This document shows positions 12,200 through 12,386 of a DNA stretch of 12,386 bases, one piece after another. Location: positions 1 to 12,386 of the forward strand of contig JAQUYZ010000014.1 in the NCBI GenBank assembly GCA_028691625.1, given 5' to 3'. The notes below the pieces were generated by a model. The model was not told the origin of the DNA and searched no databases. It saw only the letters and a list, made by a program, of their open reading frames with translations. The translations under genes were made by a program, and so were the position numbers. The stretch is from Eubacteriales bacterium. GTDB taxonomy: Bacteria > Bacillota > Clostridia > Peptostreptococcales > Anaerovoracaceae. Numbering within the stretch: the stretch's first letter is position 1; every line of letters begins with the position of its first letter.

Positions 12200-12386
12200 C
12201 ATATCAAAACCGTTGATCCTTGAAAATCTGCGTCGTTTCTGGGCGATTCCCGCACTTGCTTTCCTGGTGTATTTCCTGTCGGGTGTATTCCCGATCCTGA
12301 TGTCCTACACACATTTAAACGACATGGCTAGCTACATCTCAATGTCTCTGTGCAATCAGCAGCCCTTTTATATTTTTGCTCATCTG
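12174..12386 (+). CDS. ABC transporter permease subunit, N-terminal part only
   Basis: The first 71 residues are visible and the frame stays open at the window edge. 'MKSKASYFSISKPLILENLR' leads to a hydrophobic stretch (about 22-43, 'FWAIPALAFLVYFLSGVFPI') that fits a first membrane helix. The start resembles ABC-2-type permeases that open with a short cytoplasmic piece and a 'LxxNLRRFW' turn. GGAGG lies 8 bases before the ATG. It overlaps the ATPase gene by 26 bases in another frame, so it is almost surely its membrane partner. Substrate and full length cannot be seen. Confidence 0.75.
   Translation, partial: MKSKASYFSISKPLILENLRRFWAIPALAFLVYFLSGVFPILMSYTHLNDMASYISMSLCNQQPFYIFAHL

Noticed and set aside
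1..12386. Mobile element, prophage, CRISPR or tRNA
   Set aside because: No transposase, integrase, regularly spaced repeats or cloverleaf-like segment was seen; nearly all sequence is taken by conserved core genes.

Overview
The window is a stretch of bacterial core chromosome. It most likely comes from a Clostridia-type member of the Bacillota (Firmicutes). The evidence is the Gram-positive gene order (ylxM-ffh-rpsP-khpA-rimM-trmD beside a sepF-yggT-divIVA-lspA-rluD group), strong AGGAGG-type ribosome binding sites, moderate GC content, and a YtrA-like GntR regulator leading an ABC transporter operon. Genus cannot be fixed from the sequence alone. I see no phage, insertion sequence, CRISPR, rRNA or tRNA. 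No gap between genes exceeds about 175 bases.

Layout, left to right. A 50-residue two-CxxC (zinc-ribbon-like) gene lies on the + strand (9-161) and is followed by a hairpin terminator. From 287 to 10721 every gene is on the - strand, so transcription runs right to left. Reading in that direction: sppA (membrane signal peptide peptidase) has its own promoter and an intrinsic terminator. Next comes the translation and secretion block ylxM-ffh-rpsP-khpA-rimM-trmD, whose -35 box sits inside the sppA terminator stem. Then comes a division and envelope block: a HlyD-like membrane-anchored adaptor with its own promoter, a YggS-type PLP-binding protein, SepF, YggT, DivIVA, LspA, RluD and a flavin reductase-like protein. 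Many junctions are tight: trmD overlaps rimM by 4 bases, the flavin reductase overlaps rluD by 8, and the gaps yggT/sepF and rluD/lspA are 4-5 bases. On the + strand at the right end, a divergent promoter region feeds a GntR (YtrA-like) regulator, an ABC ATPase and a permease cut off by the window edge, again with overlapping reading frames.

How they fit together: Ffh and YlxM belong to the signal recognition particle system. RpsP, KhpA, RimM and TrmD serve ribosome assembly, RNA binding and tRNA modification, and RluD modifies 23S rRNA. SepF, DivIVA and YggT serve septum and pole organisation. LspA and SppA process exported proteins and signal peptides. The right-hand module looks like a self-regulated export system whose substrate is unknown.

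I did not find a clearly new multi-gene system. The points most worth a second look are the partnerless HlyD-like adaptor in the division cluster, the terminator/promoter overlap upstream of ylxM, an Asp-to-Glu change at the expected catalytic position of TrmD, the absence of ylmH between yggT and divIVA (with tandem octamers in the gap), the UUCG-loop hairpin ahead of rimM, and the repeats in the GntR promoter.
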